Shown: one piece after another, positions 47,229-59,229 of the stretch | How the letters are laid out: the number at the start of each line of letters is the position of its first letter | Numbering within the stretch: the stretch's first letter is position 1 | NCBI GenBank assembly: GCA_946811185.2 | Contig: OX328113.1 | Span: 2,170,001 to 2,234,000, forward strand | Source of the DNA: Hippopus hippopus | Lineage: Eukaryota > Mollusca > Bivalvia > Cardiida > Cardiidae | Reading direction: 5' to 3' | DNA length: 64,000 bases | The notes under the pieces: model-generated | The model's input: the letters and a program-made list of their open reading frames with translations, nothing else | Told to the model about the DNA's origin: nothing | The model's database searches: none | Position numbers and translations under genes: made by a program

Positions 47229-47469
47229 AGAGAAAAATGAGATACAGTGATAAAACAGTTTATGTGACTGTTTGGATTAGATGTAGTAAGTATAGTTCGA
47301 ACTTTGTTTGTTCTATAAAAAACAAACAAACAAACAATTTAAAAGGGGAAAAAAGCACACACAAAAGAAAATCATCTTATCCTCGACATATGGTGCCTTT
47401 CCTATATTTGCCAAAAGCAATATTAAAAGACATTGTATCTTTTTAACTACAAGTTCTGTGTGAAATTAA

Positions 47470-48062
47470 ATGAACCATGCTCTGGCAAAAGGGGGCTTAA
47501 TGCATTTCCGTGATCCATGATACCAAGCAAGTCATCACATGATATATTGATCCAAAAAACCCAATTTCTGTAGCCGAGCCCCGGTAGCGCAGTCGGTAGC
47601 GTACAGGGCTCAAGAACGGGGTTTCTGGTTCGATCCCCGGCTCGGCCAATTTCTCTCCGAGTATTGATGATAGTCATTGCGACAGGATTCATTCCTCTAT
47701 CACCACTGATCATTGTTCCGACGATGGTTTTGTGGGAAAGCAGCCAGTGGCTTGGAAAGAATTTTGTGCAGAGTACTAGTAAAAGAAACTGCAGGAAAGC
47801 ATGGATAGGTGCACTGGCCGCTGCGATATAACTGAAATAATGTTGAAAACAGCGTTAAACACCATACAATCAATCAATCAACCATTTTTTGTAAAGACCC
47901 GACTGAATAATGAGGTACAATGTGTCCTTTGACATGCAGAAGAAAAATGACCAAAAGCCAAAAGTTTCGGCCCAGGTCAGCCTGCGCGAACTGCGCAGGC
48001 TGACCTGGGTCGATACTTTTTGCAGATGCATTAAGCCCCCATTTCACAGAGCATGGATCAAA
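47470..48062 (-). mobile_element. MITE-1 split by a SINE-A
   Basis: GAACCATGCTCTGGCAAAAG starts it, with a hairpin at about 47959-48020 and a CACAGAGCATGGATCAAAT end. Confidence 0.87.
47574..47884 (+). mobile_element. SINE-A, full length, nested in MITE-1
   Basis: Head AGCCCCGGTAGCGCAGTCGG, B box GGTTCGATCCCCGG and a CAATCAATCAAT tail. TTTCTGTA before and TTTTTGTA after suggest a target duplication. Confidence 0.9.
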
Positions 48063-48224
48063 TGTATTATTCAACAACACACAAGACGCAGACATGCATT
48101 TTTGTCATAAATCTTCAAACAATGTTTCTCACAAAGACAGCCAATTTGTACCATCTAAAGTTGCAATAAAAATCTAAGAATAGGAAATTACAGCGTGAGG
48201 ATTTTTTATAATCCTGTCAGCGTC

Positions 48225-48680
48225 AATAATCTTCTTTGCAGACGACAAAATTTTAGAATTTTACAAATTGAAAGTTTTTCCAGACATCACATAAATTGTG
48301 ACACAATTGATATGATTTGTATCCGAATAAAGTAGAAAACATCGTGAGAAAAAGTATTGATTTACTGAGTGAGTAAATGAAGTTTTCAACGCTTTCGACA
48401 TTATATCATTCTTATCATAGCAACAGCTCACATATTTATATATGTCTTCGGATTTACTTGTGCTCGGCTTCGGAGCTCTGAAGTGTCTTGCCCAAAGACA
48501 CCCCCACAAGAACCCCAGTCTCTCCAGTGAGGCTCAAGCACAGGGCCTCGAGGTTAAGAGTGCTACACTTTACCACTGAACAAGACAAGACTCCCTTTTC
48601 CACAATGTTTTATACCCTTTTGGGATGAATCCCATCATAGAACCTACATTTAATTTGTTAGTCTGCAAATGTTTTCACCA
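48225..48680. mobile_element. MITE-3 split by an antisense SINE-B
   Basis: AGACGACAAAATTTTAGAAT and ACATCGTGAGAAAAAG lie left of the SINE (about 48365-48592). CCCTTTTCCACAATGTTTTA and TAGTCTGCAAATGTTTTCAC lie right of it. Confidence 0.75.
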
Positions 48681-48784
48681 TCAGAATCAGTCTTATGTTT
48701 TAATTGTCTCAAGAGGGTCCAATTGATTCTCACTACTTTCAGTGCTTTGATTCTCTGTTGCTCTGCCGCCCTGTCTGTCTGTCT

Positions 48785-48787
<3 letters not shown>

Positions 48788-48859
<72 letters not shown>

Positions 48860-48886
48860 CCCCCCCCCTCTCTCTCTCTCTCTCCA
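48788..48886. repeat. (CT)n microsatellite
   Basis: Nearly 100 bp of CT, interrupted by a C tract near 48857-48868. Confidence 0.97.
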
Positions 48887-49141
48887 AACGATTTTGTATC
48901 AGACAATTTTAAAAAAGAAACTGAGACAAGGTTAAAACATTGTGACAAAAGGGTAAAAGTTTTTCCTCCACCATTAATTTTTCCTTCAGCCACGATATTT
49001 TCACGAGTTGTCCGCTACTTAACGATAGAAAATCGTCTGTCAATTGTATTTTGTTAAAATTGTGAGGTCTTAAACCTCGAATTTTAGACAAGTATGGTTT
49101 GAACCATTGGGAAATGGATTGTTACTCGACTTTTGAAGGTG

Positions 49142-49373
49142 CTAACTTTTCACCAAACGACAAAATTTTAGACTCGATCAAGTTTATAGCATTTGCAGAC
49201 GACGGATTTGAATTTAACTGAAATGATAGTATTTGTCTTAGAAAGGATAGAAAACATTGTGGAAAAAGGAGAAAATGCTGGTTACCAGCATTTTCTCCTT
49301 TTTCCGCAATGTTTTCAAAAGTCCATTCTATCAGTGTCGTTAGCTTACAAGATTGTATGGAGAAAGGCGTTAC
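49142..49373. mobile_element. MITE-3, well preserved
   Basis: TAACTTTTCACCAAACGACA starts it, with a perfect GGAGAAAATGCTGGTTACC hairpin and GGAGAAAGGCGTTA at the end. Confidence 0.85.
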
Positions 49374-49374
49374 C

Positions 49375-49893
49375 TCTTATCATGCTAAATAACTAACATG
49401 AAAATTTCACGCCGATAGTAACAACCCAAATTTTGCTCTTTCAGTGGTAATTTGACGTTGTCTGCGCATGTCATAGTCTTCGAAGACTCGACCTGTCTGC
49501 TATGACGCATCACCCATCTCATATACAGGGGAAAAGTAGGGCTTATAACCGAAGCTATTACCCAAGCCTGTAGGGGCTGTTTTAATAAATGGCCGGTGCA
49601 AAGGTTACATGCTAGCTAATCGTAGCTGAATAAATCGTACCAGGTAGCGTTTTATTGAGTAAACGTTTATTTTATTTGAAATTCAAAATAACAGTTGCCG
49701 TTTTGAGAAGTAGTCCGGTTCTGTACCTACAATGCTTAAATCAGATAAATGTGTATTTGAAGAATGTTATCTATCCTTATCGGACAGTGTAGATCTAAGA
49801 TCAGACTGCACGTTCTGTGCAGTCTGATCTTGATCTACACTGTCCGCAAAAGGTCAGTGAGTCGCGCTTAGCAGTCTAAGGGTAATTTCTACC
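49375..49893 (-). mobile_element. MITE-2 split by a relative of the 573-bp insertion
   Basis: The MITE-2 right arm (ATCATGCTAAATAACTAACA) and hairpin (49781-49850) are separated by 49457-49778, a reverse truncated copy with GTTGTCTGCGCATGTCATAG and TTTATTGAGTAAACGTTTAT. Confidence 0.8.
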
Positions 49894-50287
49894 GTAGTTT
49901 TAAATGCACACTTGACTCTAGCCTGTCTGTTGGGGGAAAACAGAAATGGAGAAATTGAAATTGATGAGCCGAAGACATGATATGAAGATTAATCCCACAT
50001 CGTCATTTTTTCTTTCTTTGACATTTTACCGCGGATGAAAATCCGATTATCGCATGCTGCATGCGCGCGTGATAAATATTTTTTTTCTTGGTACCTTTAT
50101 TTTTTTTTTACAGTTCTAGTTCCTTTTCTATACTTTCATATTTAGACAGATCTATGTTGCTTTCTTTAACTCGGTAAATTTTTTAAATAGTTTTATTTTT
50201 CCTTTTATTTTTATTTTATTTTTATTTATTTATTTATTTTTATTTATTTATTTATTTTTTTGATTTATTTGACTATTATTAATAATT
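49894..50287. other. Unassigned, ending in TTTATT simple repeats
   Basis: Unique sequence is followed by low-complexity (TTTAT)n at 50080-50280. Confidence 0.5.
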
Positions 50288-50545
50288 TTGGGTTCTGCGT
50301 GGCTCAGTAATAAAGCGTAAGACTCGTGACCTGGAGGCCCCAAGTTCGAGCCTCGCTGGATCCACTGGACCCTTCGTGGGAGCGCCCCTTGGGCGGGATA
50401 TCTCAGAGCCCTGGCCTAGTACTGGTGAAACCAAGGAAATACATGAATATGTGGGCTGTTGCCGGGATATGACTGAAATAATGTTGCGAGCGGCGTAAAA
50501 CACTATTAATCAATCAATCAATCAGTCAATCAGTCAATTATTATT
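50288..50545 (+). mobile_element. SINE-B
   Basis: Head GGGTTCTGCGTGGCTCAGTA, core, and a CAATCAATCAATCAGTCAAT tail that runs into ATT repeats. Confidence 0.85.
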
Positions 50546-50857
50546 ATTACTATTATTATTATTTTCATCTTTATTTTCAAAATATTTATTATTTTTTTCT
50601 TGTATTTTCTTTTGCATGCTTGGACTTTTAGTTTTAAAACACCAAACCATAAAGATTGGGGGGGGGGGGGGGGCATTTCAAGAGACGTTTCATACAAGTA
50701 TCTCTGACAGCAACAAATTATGTTTTTTTCTTTCGTGTGTGAATTCCTTAAAATGTCAGTTTCAGGTTTTTTATGATCATACCACATTCATCAAAATGGT
50801 TTACCCCTGAATTTAGTTTGTAAATAGTTCGCAAAAATACCAGCGAATAAGAAAGAT
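50546..50857. other. Low-complexity AT and G-tract region
   Basis: (ATT)n at 50538-50590 and a 16-base G tract near 50658. No gene is seen. Confidence 0.6.
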
Positions 50858-51102
50858 TGATTGATTGAATTGGACTTAAACGCCGTTTTAACAGCTTAGG
50901 TCATATCAAGGCGGTCAGTGCACCTACGCATGTGTTTCCTAGCTTTCTCTTACCAGAACTGACAACTTTCTCACATGTATCAGAGGTGAGAGGCGGGCGA
51001 AAAAATCACCGGTAAGAAAGTTTGCCCCTACCGGGTATCGAACTCACAAGCACCAGGTCACGAGTCCGATACGCTAACCACTGAGCTACCTGGGCGGGCA
51101 GA
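50858..51102 (-). mobile_element. SINE-C, full length
   Basis: (GATT)n tail, AAACGCCGTTTTAACAGCTT, and head GGGTATCGAACTCACAAGCA ... CTGAGCTACCTGGGCGGGC. Confidence 0.85.
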
Positions 51103-51118
51103 AAATAAGAAAGAGAAG

Positions 51119-51740
51119 TTTAAAGGCTCAACAGCAGCCAATAGCACATTGCAGGTGTTTAAATAAGTGCACTGGAATTTAAATCATACCATTTCAAAGT
51201 ATGGAAATATTGTGAAGATGAGAATCCGTTAGAGTGTGATCGGTCCAAGTGTTAGTCGCTCGCAGAAGAAATGAATTTCAAAATCAGGCAAAAAGTAAAC
51301 AAAGGAAGTTTAAAGGCCCAACAGCAGCCAAAACACAATGCATGTGTTAAAATCAGTGCACTTGAATTTAAATCTAACTATTTTAAAGTATGGAAAATAT
51401 TGTGATGATGACAATCTGCTATTATGTGGTCGGTCTAAGTGTTAGTCGCTGGCAGAAAAAATGAATTTTAGAATCAAGCGAAAAGTTTAAAAAAAAGTTT
51501 AAAGGCCCAATAGCAGCCAGAAACACAATGCAGGTGTTTAAATGCACTTAAATTTAAATCATAGCATTTCAAAGTATGGAAAATATTTTGTGAAAGATGA
51601 CAATCCGTTATTGTGTGGTCGGTCCAAGTGTTAGTCGCTGGCAGAAAAAAAAAAATGAGTCTTTAAATCAGGCAAAAAGTAAACAAAAGATAGAGTGACC
51701 TGGCAACTTTTAACCTAGTTTCGAAATTAATTCTCTGTCA
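51119..51740 (+). repeat. Three ~190-bp tandem half-copies of the 6.4 kb TIR element
   Basis: TTTAAAGGCCCAACAGCAGC recurs at 51119, 51309 and 51498. Each is followed by AATTTAAATCATACCATTTC-like and GTCGGTCCAAGTGTTAGTCG motifs. Confidence 0.8.
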
Positions 51741-51844
51741 GTGAATAGCACTTGAACCGACAAGAAATTTCGATTCACAGCAAAAAATCTAAGCGGGTCC
51801 TATTCAAGGTTATTAACTACAGCAACTAAACTCTTTCCGTACCA

Positions 51845-51937
51845 TAGACGACACCAGAAGCTTTTGTGGACAGTGTAGATCAAGATCAGACTGCACAGAA
51901 CGTGCAGTCTGATCTTTGATCTACACTGTCCACTGCT
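51845..51937. mobile_element. MITE-2 hairpin core
   Basis: GTGGACAGTGTAGATCAAGA is mirrored by TTGATCTACACTGTCCAC. The flanks are missing. Confidence 0.8.
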
Positions 51938-52035
51938 TTATTCTAGGTTATGACCAAACTGTTTCTTGATCTTGCAGCGGAAATGTTTTTCTAGTTTTTG
52001 AGAAAATACAGTTTATTTATTCAGGAGTGAGAGAG

Positions 52036-52247
52036 TTAACCCCTACCCTGTTAAATAAGTGAAATGAAATTTTCAAGCCGGTAGAAAAAAACCAAATTTT
52101 GCCATTTCAAATGTATTTTTTGGGGGGAAAGTATCTTCTTATCGGACAGTGTGGATCCAAGATCAGACTGCACGTTCTGTGCAGTCTGATCTTGATCTAC
52201 ACTGGCCGCAAAAGGTCTTTGAGTCGCTCTTAGCAGCTTGAGGGTTG
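52036..52247 (-). mobile_element. MITE-2
   Basis: GTTAACCCCTACCCTGTTAA starts it, with a hairpin at 52145-52208 and AGCAGCTTGAGGGTT. Confidence 0.85.
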
Positions 52248-52439
52248 AAAATCCAAACAATGAAGACGAAACGGGTTCCAAGTCGATGATACATATCTAT
52301 GTGGTCAAGAAACATGCATTTTATATAGTGATTATCATTGCTATCTGATTTTACGAAGTTTTCAGCTAACATTGTATGCCAAAGATTGCATCAATATGTG
52401 ACGTAAGTTCCTTGTATTACTGGAATGGGTTAATTTTTT

Positions 52440-52685
52440 GAATTTCGAGTTTAACGCCGTTTCAACAGCTTAGGTCAGTGCACCTACGCATGTATTTCCT
52501 GGCTTTCTCGCACCAGTACTGAAACAGCTTTTTTCCAAGTCAGTGACTACTTTCTCACATGTATCAGAGGTGAGATGCGAAAAGTGCCGCCCGATAAAAA
52601 AGTTTGCCTCAACCAGGTATCGAATTCACAACTACCAGATCAAGGGTCCGATACACTAACCACTGAGCTATCCAGGCGAGCCTTT
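52440..52685 (-). mobile_element. SINE-C
   Basis: TTTAACGCCGTTTCAACAGC, GGTATCGAATTCACAACTAC and CTGAGCTATCCAGGCGAGC. Confidence 0.82.
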
Positions 52686-52689
52686 TTTA

Positions 52690-52915
52690 ATAGTTTAAAA
52701 CGCCATTTTCAACTGCATTTCAGTTATATCGCAGTGGCCAGTGCACCTATCCATGCATTCATGGAGTTTTACATTTACCAGTACTTTGCATAATATTCAT
52801 TTCAAGCCACAGGCTTCTTTCCCACGTAACCATTGTCGAAACGATGATCAGCGGTGAGAGAGGAATGAAACCTATCGCTTTGAAAGATATCCTCTGAAAG
52901 ATATTGACGTGCCTA
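52690..52915 (-). mobile_element. SINE-A, head truncated
   Basis: AAACGCCATTTTCAACTGCA to the TATCCTCTGAAAGATATTGA domain. It adjoins the SINE-C copy in the same orientation. Confidence 0.75.
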
Positions 52916-53067
52916 TTCAAACCAGCGAACCCCGCTTTCAAGCCATATAGGCTTACGTTACCGGCTGACCCACCAGGCCCAGCACAAACACCGTATAGTA
53001 ACAGCTCTATGACGTCAAGAATTGTGCGTTTGGTGCCACTATTGTCTTTGTTGTAGGATTTAAGGCC

Positions 53068-53332
53068 CGGGCCGAGTGGCTCAACTGTAAGCATATCTGA
53101 CTCATGACCAGGTGGTGCGGGTTCGATACCTGATTGAGGCAAACTTTCATTCCGAACTTTCTTCGTCTCTCACCTCTGATGCATGTGAGGAAAGTGGTCA
53201 GTGGTTTGGAATGAAAGTCGTGTCAGCACTGGTGTGAGAAAGCCAGGAAACACATGTGTAGGTGCACTGACCGCCTGATATGACCTAAGCTGTTAAAGCG
53301 GCGTTAAACTCCAATTGGTAATACAAACAAAT
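53068..53332 (+). mobile_element. SINE-C, full length
   Basis: Head GCCGAGTGGCTCAACTGTAA, GGGTTCGATACCTGATTGAG, and GACCTAAGCTGTTAAAGCGG. Confidence 0.85.
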
Positions 53333-53495
53333 TTATGCTAAAGATTGTATCAATCTGAGATGCAAGGTCGTAAAGTCAGGACGAGGTCTCTAGATAGTCG
53401 TGCATAATGCATGACTTTGATGTATCGGAAACGATCTTTCTGTTGATATACTGGACAAGCACATGGTATCTTTGTATACTGTTTCTTGTTAACTT

Positions 53496-53740
53496 TTAGC
53501 CCTTCAACACACGAGATTCTGAAGAATCACACGAGATTCAGCTAATGTCAACATGTCCAAATTGAAAGCATATGAAGACGACAATTTAAATGTGACTCAA
53601 ATGAGGAAATTTGTCTTTGATAGGGTAGAAAACATTGTAGGAAAAGGAGGAGATGCTGATTAGAACTAACCAGCATTTTCTCTTTTTCTCTAACTGTTTT
53701 CTACCTTTTCAAATATAAATCCTAAAAACTGCTATTCCGA
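53496..53740. mobile_element. MITE-3
   Basis: TTTAGCCCTTCAACACACGA starts it, with hairpin GGAGGAGATGCTGATTAGAA/TAACCAGCATTTTCTC. Confidence 0.75.
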
Positions 53741-53883
53741 AGATTTTTACAGGGGAAAAAACACCGTATCAGACAGTGTAGATCAAGATCAGACTAATTA
53801 AAGATTAGACTGTGTGCAGTCTGATCTGGAACCTACACTGTCCTCAAAAGTCCATTAAGTCGCGTTTGGCAACCTTTAAAGTT
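53741..53883 (-). mobile_element. MITE-2, partly rearranged
   Basis: CAGACAGTGTAGATCAAGAT and CTGATCTGGAACCTACACTG flank a duplicated hairpin centre. Confidence 0.7.
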
Positions 53884-53918
53884 CAGAAAGCTTCGCTTCC
53901 TTGCTGACACCCGCTTCC

Positions 53919-54143
53919 TTAACTCTTTACCAGAAGACAAAATTTTAGACTAGCCCAAATTGAAAGCATTTGCAGAAGACAAATGTAGCGTAAATGATGA
54001 AAACTTGTTCTCAAAAGGTTAGAAAACATTGTGGGAAAAAGGAGAAAATGCTGGTTACCAGCATTTTCTCCATTTCCCACAATGTTTTCAAGAGGCTTCT
54101 TCCCCAGAGTCGTTAAAAATTGGGATTGTTCAGTAAATGGTAA
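53919..54143. mobile_element. MITE-3, well preserved
   Basis: TTAACTCTTTACCAGAAGAC starts it, with a perfect hairpin. The right end has lost TTAA. Confidence 0.85.
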
Positions 54144-56386
54144 CAACTTATTGACTTCTTTGTCGTGTGGTCTGAGTGAACCCTGACAGTTGTCTTTAGC
54201 TAATGATTTTAATAAGAAAAGGAAATTAAAAAAGGTCTATTTTTGGAAGTCAATATCCGTCAAAGGTACATCAAATGTCTCTGAAACTATGGCAAGAAAG
54301 TAAGGCCAGACAGAAAAGTTTATTGGTTATTGTTACAGCAGATGTTTCTGTAAAACTGTGACAACAATATAAGGCGAAACATAACAGTTTATTGGAAGCC
54401 GCTCGAAAGCGGCTTCCAGTAGGAATGTACCTAAACTAATTACCATGTAGATGATCAGTAATTATTCGACTGATTATTATTTTTAGAAATTTCCCAATAA
54501 TGTCGTGTTAGTGTTTCAAAATTACTCCACATGACTCTTTCTGAAATATTCAATCAGACCTACATGAACAACATGGTTTTCTTGCAGTATAAGTTCATTC
54601 TCAAATAACAATGAAAATACAGAAAAATAAACTTCCTTTTATTGGCTAGTCCCTCGAACTTTTCCAACCTAAAGGATTCCTTCCTTGTTCCCAAACGAAA
54701 TTATAATGCTTTCCGTTTATCATAGGCTCTCCCACCTCTAAACGGTTTTCGCGTTTGTCTACTTTTTTGCAAAACAAACTAATGATAATTATGAGATGGA
54801 GAGCATCTTAGAATATGATAATCAGAAGCAGTTTTATGTACAAGTGTTTCGTCCAGTTTTAATCTGTAAAGATAATAGGGCGGTTAACCCTTGATCAAGT
54901 TATAGACTGGTTACCTCCCTACGCAGTCAATCGTATTACAAAGAGCAGTCTACATCAGCTATTTATAGAAAGCTTGTGAAAAGATAACCCTTTTTTCTTC
55001 CCTTCGTCGACACTTTAGCCGAATGGAATTTTGTTATATGGACGATCTACCTTATGAGCCCTGTAAAATTTAGCATTTAATGTATTGTGTGTCGAAGCTG
55101 TTATGATCAGACTGTAAATTCTGTACAGTAAGGTCCTGATCTACAATACCCGTGAAAAATGTATGGATCGTGATGTACGTTGTCAACAAAAAATACCAAA
55201 GTGGTGCATAGTGCTCTAAGGGTTGAAACTGTTTGAAAATGACAAAAATAGATCAAGATCAGACAGTAATATGTGTAATATTTTTTAAATATTTTATAAG
55301 ATACTGTAAATGTAAAAATTTCTTGTTTCATTTTCCTTACTCAGTATATTAATTTCATTCGGTGTAGTTGAAAGGATAAAGTTATTGCCAAACCTATCAC
55401 TGTGCACAGGGATCGTATATAACATGTTATATAGAATCCCTGCTGTGCATATACAACATTTTACGTCGCTGCTGGTCCAGGCTTTGGAATGGCTCTTGGA
55501 GTTTACATTAGAAGTTTTATAGGTTTGTACAAGGCATTTGCAGAAAACGGTTAAAACTAATCTTTATTAAACGATATATATCCTTAGTTATAGTTATTCT
55601 GTTGTTGTTGAATATATCCAGATCCTTAGAGACTTAAAAAAATGATTTTGTTGTTTTTTAGTGGTTTGCGCCAACTGTGAAGGCTATGATCAGAAGAATT
55701 TTGGAAATACTATGCAAAAGTCTCTAATTCTGGAGTAGAAATGTAAAGATTCACTTTGTTACAAGCAAGCTAAGATTCTTTTTGACAAGCAAAATGATAA
55801 TGTTTTAGAAGAAAGTTGTTGAATGTTTTTTTCTTCTTTTTTCTTTTTGTAAAAAAATGAAACACAAAGAAAATATCACTAAAAAATTGTAAATACATGT
55901 AGATCTACATGTACGTGAATAACGATCTAAATATCACTTTGAATAATTACTAACTTACATAATTCTGCAATGTCGCCTTTGATGCCCCTACAGAAGTTTG
56001 CTTTTTAAAATCATTTAATAATGAAAAATTCTGTACTTGAATTCATGCGCAATTTCTCCATTTTCAAACTTTGAGTAGAAATTTGAAAATTCCAATGCTT
56101 TTACATGTTTTCTCACATACGCATCATCACTTTAAATGATAATGATGATTATGATGATAATAATGTAACAAGATAATTTAAGATTCCTCTCTTAACTTCT
56201 GCCTTTTTTATCCTGCATTTTAGTATCATTTATCATGATCTTCCGTTTGTGTATGTGTGTGTGTGTGGGGGGGGGGGGGAACAGATACAAAAATGTCATT
56301 ACATTTTTTCTAGATAGTAAATATTTCTGAAATTGTCCACCAAAGGATTGCGGCTTCTATGATGCCATGCATCATAAATTTGTCTT
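54144..56386. other. Largest stretch without an assigned gene or repeat family
   Basis: AT-rich. AAGGCCAGACAGAAAAGTTT near 54302 relates to the array at 56.39-56.71 kb. A G tract lies at 56268-56279. A short plus-strand frame at about 55460-55530 reads GPGFGMALGVYI, which is too short to assign. Confidence 0.45.
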
Positions 56387-56712
56387 GTTACTATTTCAAA
56401 TGTCTCTGAAAAACGAGGACGACAAATTAAGGCCAAACGGAATAGTTTGTTGGTCTGGGAAAATGATTCTTCGAATATATGACAACAACTAAAGACAAAA
56501 AGACCTTAATGCTGTATAAAAATGCTTTGGTGAAACTAATGTAACAAGGTAAGGCCAGACAGAATAGTTTATTGGTATATCAAATGTTTCCGAGAAATGA
56601 GGTCAACAGATTAAGGCCAAACATAATACTTTATAAGCTTGATTATCAACATGTCTCTGTGAAACACGGACGACAAATTAGGCCAAACAAAATAGTTTAT
56701 TCGTGTAGATTG
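56387..56712. repeat. Degenerate ~70-bp tandem repeat
   Basis: CAAATGTCTCTGAAAAACGA, GACAAATTAAGGCCAAAC and ATAGTTTATTGGT recur four to five times with drift. Confidence 0.7.
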
Positions 56713-56721
56713 AAAGTCATT

Positions 56722-56915
56722 AATTCTTAGGCTGCTAAGCGCCACTCACTGACCTTTTGCGGACAGTGTAGATCAAGATCAGACTGCACAGAACGTGCAG
56801 TCTGATCTTATATCTACACTATCCGATAAGGACATATTTTCCCTAAAAAATATTTTTGAAATAGCAAAATTTGGGTTTTTACTATCGGTTTAATTTCACT
56901 TATGCAGCATGATAA
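56722..56915 (+). mobile_element. MITE-2
   Basis: ATTCTTAGGCTGCTAAGCGC starts it, with a hairpin at 56760-56825 and a GGTTTTTACTATCGG tail. Confidence 0.85.
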
Positions 56916-57119
56916 TGATCAACTACTCTTGTTCTTATCGACTTTTCTTGGTGACGGAGTATCAGTATGTTAGAACGTTTAAGTTTTGGGCGGCCATGCT
57001 GTCACAGTGTCCTGGTATTAGATCGTCAGTGCGTCGGAGTGTCTAAATGTCTACGTGAAGGAAAGTGGTTCTATCGGAGTCTCATGAGGTGTTCATAGGA
57101 AATGGTGGACGATTACATT

Positions 57120-57285
57120 TGATTGTTTGTATTGTATTTTAAGGCCGTTTTTAACATTATCTCAGTTATATCTTTGCGGCTAGTGCACCTGTATATTCTT
57201 TTCTGAAGTTTCTTTCAACAGTACTTTGCGCAATATTCTTTCCATGGCTCTGGCTGCTTTCCTATATAGCTATCGTCGATGGTAA
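57120..57285 (-). mobile_element. SINE-A, head missing
   Basis: GATTGTTTGTATTGTATTTT, AAGGCCGTTTTTAACATTAT and the shared core to TATCGTCGATGG. Confidence 0.7.
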
Positions 57286-57354
57286 GCAAGACGTTTACAT
57301 GCCTTCGTTGACTAAACGGCCATTTGCTTAGTTTATCTGACAGCGGCGACGCCT

Positions 57355-57620
57355 GCCCGGGTAGCTCAGTGGTTCGCGTATTCGGCTAATGACCTGGTGG
57401 TTGTGAGTTCGATACCCGGTTGAGGCAAACTTTCTTTCCGGCGATTTTTTTCGCCTCCCACCTCTGATGCATGTGAAAAAATTAGTCAATGACTTGGAAA
57501 GAAAGTTGTGTCAGTACTAGTGCTAGAAAGCCAGAAAACACATGCGTAGGTGCACTTACCGCCGTGATGTGACCTAAGCTGTTAAAACGACGTTAAACTC
57601 TTATTCAGTCAATGAACCTG
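57355..57620 (+). mobile_element. SINE-C, full length
   Basis: Head CCCGGGTAGCTCAGTGGTTC, GAGTTCGATACCCGGTTGAG, and GTTAAAACGACGTTAAACTC. Confidence 0.87.
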
Positions 57621-58698
57621 ACAGCGGCGACAAGTCGGTTACAGATGTCGGGCATTCATCAACGTACATTCACGAGAAACTAGGGTGTTAACCAAATCAA
57701 ATTATCGTACGTTCATCAGAATACATTTCCGAGAAAAGAGGGCGGTAAAAGATATATTAATCTATCACGATTCATGTTACATTGCTAGAACATTAGCGTG
57801 ACATTTCTCATTTGTTACCAAAATGTTTCTTCCATGTGTCACTTACCTCTAACTTGTCACTATGTATTGAAAACAGCTCCTACGCAGATGGGATTTCTAG
57901 ACCTGGTTTGCTGGCGTATAATTCTCTCTTGATAAAACTTTCATTTTATTATTTTATCACATATCTCTCTCCATGTTTTTAATGAAAGATTGCCATTGCG
58001 AATTTTCTTGTCTTAAACACGTGTGAGGTAAAAAAAATAGTGCCGTACTTGGTCAACGTGCTGTAATTATACACCTCATTTGTAAAATATTGCCGACCAA
58101 GATTCCTATGTGAAATTGACTGTCAAAACTAATGATCGTGACAAAGCTGCACATTTTAGTATCTTTAGATGTAAAACAAAACCGTTATATCTAAGTATCT
58201 TAAGAACTACTTTTGTCTGTGACGTACAAACCTGTCAAAAGAAACAAATAGGCTTTATGTAAATTTCATGTAGACACATGTAGGTCTATGTTTTAATACG
58301 TCAGTTCTTGAACTATAATTCTTTAGATACAATTATATGATAAAAAGAACCTGACATTCGTTGGCTTATGAGCTAAAATTTTTATCAAACTCGTCAACAA
58401 AAAAATGTTATTAAGCTCGCCAAAGGCTCGCTTGATAACATTTTTGTAGACTCATTTCATAAGATTTTATCTCAAACACCAACTCATGAGAATACATGTT
58501 CAAATTCACGTCCCTGACGAGATGATATAAGCTTATTCTTTGTTGTATAAATCCCTCCACTAAACTGGAGTACCACTTTTCAGTGTTGATTTTTGATAAT
58601 CTCTTTTTTTTTCGATATTTCTCTACAGGGTTAGTTAATTAGCAATTCAACTTTCAAACTTTGGTGTGACATATATGTTCATATGCTTGTTATTATAT
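57621..58698. other. Unassigned, with a hairpin at 58378-58470
   Basis: AAAAATGTTATTAAGCTCGC is mirrored by GCTCGCTTGATAACATTTTT. The rest has no assignable gene. Confidence 0.45.
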
Positions 58699-58699
58699 A

Positions 58700-58990
58700 T
58701 ACACATATCTGACAGGCACAGATAGAAGTAGAGAGAAACAGTCGGATACAATGAAATCCGGGTACCAGACCCTAGCTCTTTTTCGAACAGATTCCCGTAG
58801 TACTTTTACATGCTCATTGTAAAGCACCGATACATGCGAGGCTACCTCTGGGTTTCTAACCAGTTCACCTCTTGTTGGGTGGGGAACACAAGGTGTCTCT
58901 GATAAATATTCTACCAGGCCGGTTATCGAACCCCGGACCTTCGGATTGGTGATCCTACGTGTTAATCTGCCACCAGGCCACCGATCCACC
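58700..58990 (-). mobile_element. SINE-D (tRNA-derived, distinct 3' body)
   Basis: Reading the minus strand, GGATCGGTGGCCTGGTGGCA and GGTCCGGGGTTCGATAACCG act as A and B boxes. The body lacks the shared SINE core and ends near GATATGTGTATATATAATAA. Confidence 0.65.
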
Positions 58991-59229
58991 GCTAAGCATT
59001 ATCGAGTTGGGTTTATAAATCATCTCGTCATGGTACCTGTTATCGTAAACACAAACAATAATATAAACTGATAATGAAAGGTTTATCAAGTGAGAGCTTT
59101 TGCATATGTTTATACAATGTTATGTTAGAGGAACTTTTCTAGTGCTTGTACTTCCATCGAGGTCTGTGAGAAAATTTTGACAGTTCGATCGATCCCGGTG
59201 TTGTAAGATATTATTTTTTTCCATACCAG

